Source: Desulfuromonas sp. (GTDB lineage: Bacteria; Desulfobacterota; Desulfuromonadia; Desulfuromonadales; UBA2294). Taken from it: a DNA stretch of 42,006 nt. A program made the translations under genes and the position numbers. Under the pieces are notes generated by a model, which was not told where the DNA came from, made no database searches, and was given only the letters and a program-made list of their open reading frames with translations. The stretch spans positions 1 to 42,006 of the forward strand of contig PKTZ01000080.1 in NCBI GenBank assembly GCA_002868925.1, in the 5' to 3' direction. Position 1 is the stretch's first letter; each line of letters opens with the position of its first letter. Positions 41,888 to 42,006 of the stretch are shown piece after piece.

Positions 41888-42006
41888 AGAACTCGTAGTG
41901 GTGCGGGCAGTCCGTATCCCGTATCTCATGATACTTCTTGACCATATCCGGGGTCAGAAACTGCCGCACCTCTGTGAGCGCCTTTTCGAAGTGCTGCTGT
42001 GTCACC
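41886..42006 (-). CDS. C-terminus of an AAA family ATPase (CDC48-like), partial
   Basis: The last 39 codons of a gene entering from the right edge. The peptide VTQQHFEKALTEVRQFLTP, then DMVKKYHEIRDTDCP, resembles the end of the second AAA module of CDC48/p97-type ATPases, where a helix with HFxxALxxVRPS closes the lid domain. The stop TAG lies at 41888-41886. Only a short piece is visible, so assignment is moderate. Confidence 0.65.
   Translation of the reverse strand, partial: VTQQHFEKALTEVRQFLTPDMVKKYHEIRDTDCPHHYEF

Overview
The window looks like a chromosomal segment from a strictly anaerobic Desulfuromonadota (Geobacter/Desulfuromonas-type) bacterium. The evidence is a Thr-Tyr-Gly-Thr tRNA cluster feeding tuf, receiver-GGDEF proteins, a GEMM-I riboswitch in front of a triheme c-type cytochrome, an hgcAB mercury-methylation pair, a nikKLMQO nickel/cobalt transporter and many Fe-S proteins. 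This placement is inferred from gene content; no 16S rRNA gene is present. Most genes lie on the minus strand.

Layout. (1) 1-1386: start of tuf, four tRNAs with their promoter, and a small membrane protein. (2) 1412-1533: a Fur-box-like site, a near-consensus promoter and an intrinsic terminator about 60 nt later, together a candidate iron-regulated small RNA. (3) 1576-6011: rlmB, pyrF, a DUF4388 gene and proS, the last broken by an in-frame TAG. (4) 6261-10484: a diguanylate cyclase response regulator, ispG, yedF, a DUF6901-like gene, then a GEMM-I riboswitch with the adenine that marks cGAMP-responsive variants, ahead of a triheme cytochrome. (5) 10568-15100: nikK-L-M-Q-O, with a fused double ATPase ending in about 30 histidines. 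(6) 15288-18767: Fe-S aldo/keto reductase, DUF167, DivIVA and YggT genes, and the aroG-type DAHP synthase gene behind nested palindromes. (7) 18832-20432: hgcA and hgcB, and a convergent small HTH gene whose stop codon overlaps that of hgcB. (8) 20521-23264: a second Rec-GGDEF gene, small secreted and membrane proteins, a GAF-like protein and a cluster of GGGACTGTCCC palindromes.

(9) 23270-38221 is the most unusual part: 13 consecutive minus-strand genes, overlapping or separated by at most about 25 nt, apparently one 15-kb operon. It encodes a lipoprotein joining a beta-helix to a PQQ-type propeller, a multi-spanning spermidine-synthase-like protein, three exported proteins built of three carboxypeptidase-regulatory-like domains each alternating with three exported beta-helix proteins, a DUF3467 protein, an orphan OpuAC-type binding protein, a Tat-exported DUF362 protein, a polyferredoxin membrane protein (interrupted by an in-frame TGA) and an exported DUF3047 protein. 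I do not recognise this set as a described system. Just upstream on the same strand are an 18-codon ORF with a strong ribosome-binding site, whose product carries a YxxPxVxxxG motif like RiPP leader peptides, and a secreted seven-repeat VCBS/ASPIC protein.

(10) 40190-42006: an FmdE-family protein with a YraQ/ArsP-type permease, a 120-nt imperfect hairpin, and the C-terminus of a probable CDC48-type AAA ATPase.

Themes are periplasmic electron transfer, metal uptake and transformation (Ni/Co, Fe, Hg) and cyclic-dinucleotide signalling. Two conserved genes (proS and the polyferredoxin) each carry one in-frame stop; sequencing or assembly error should be excluded before biology is inferred.
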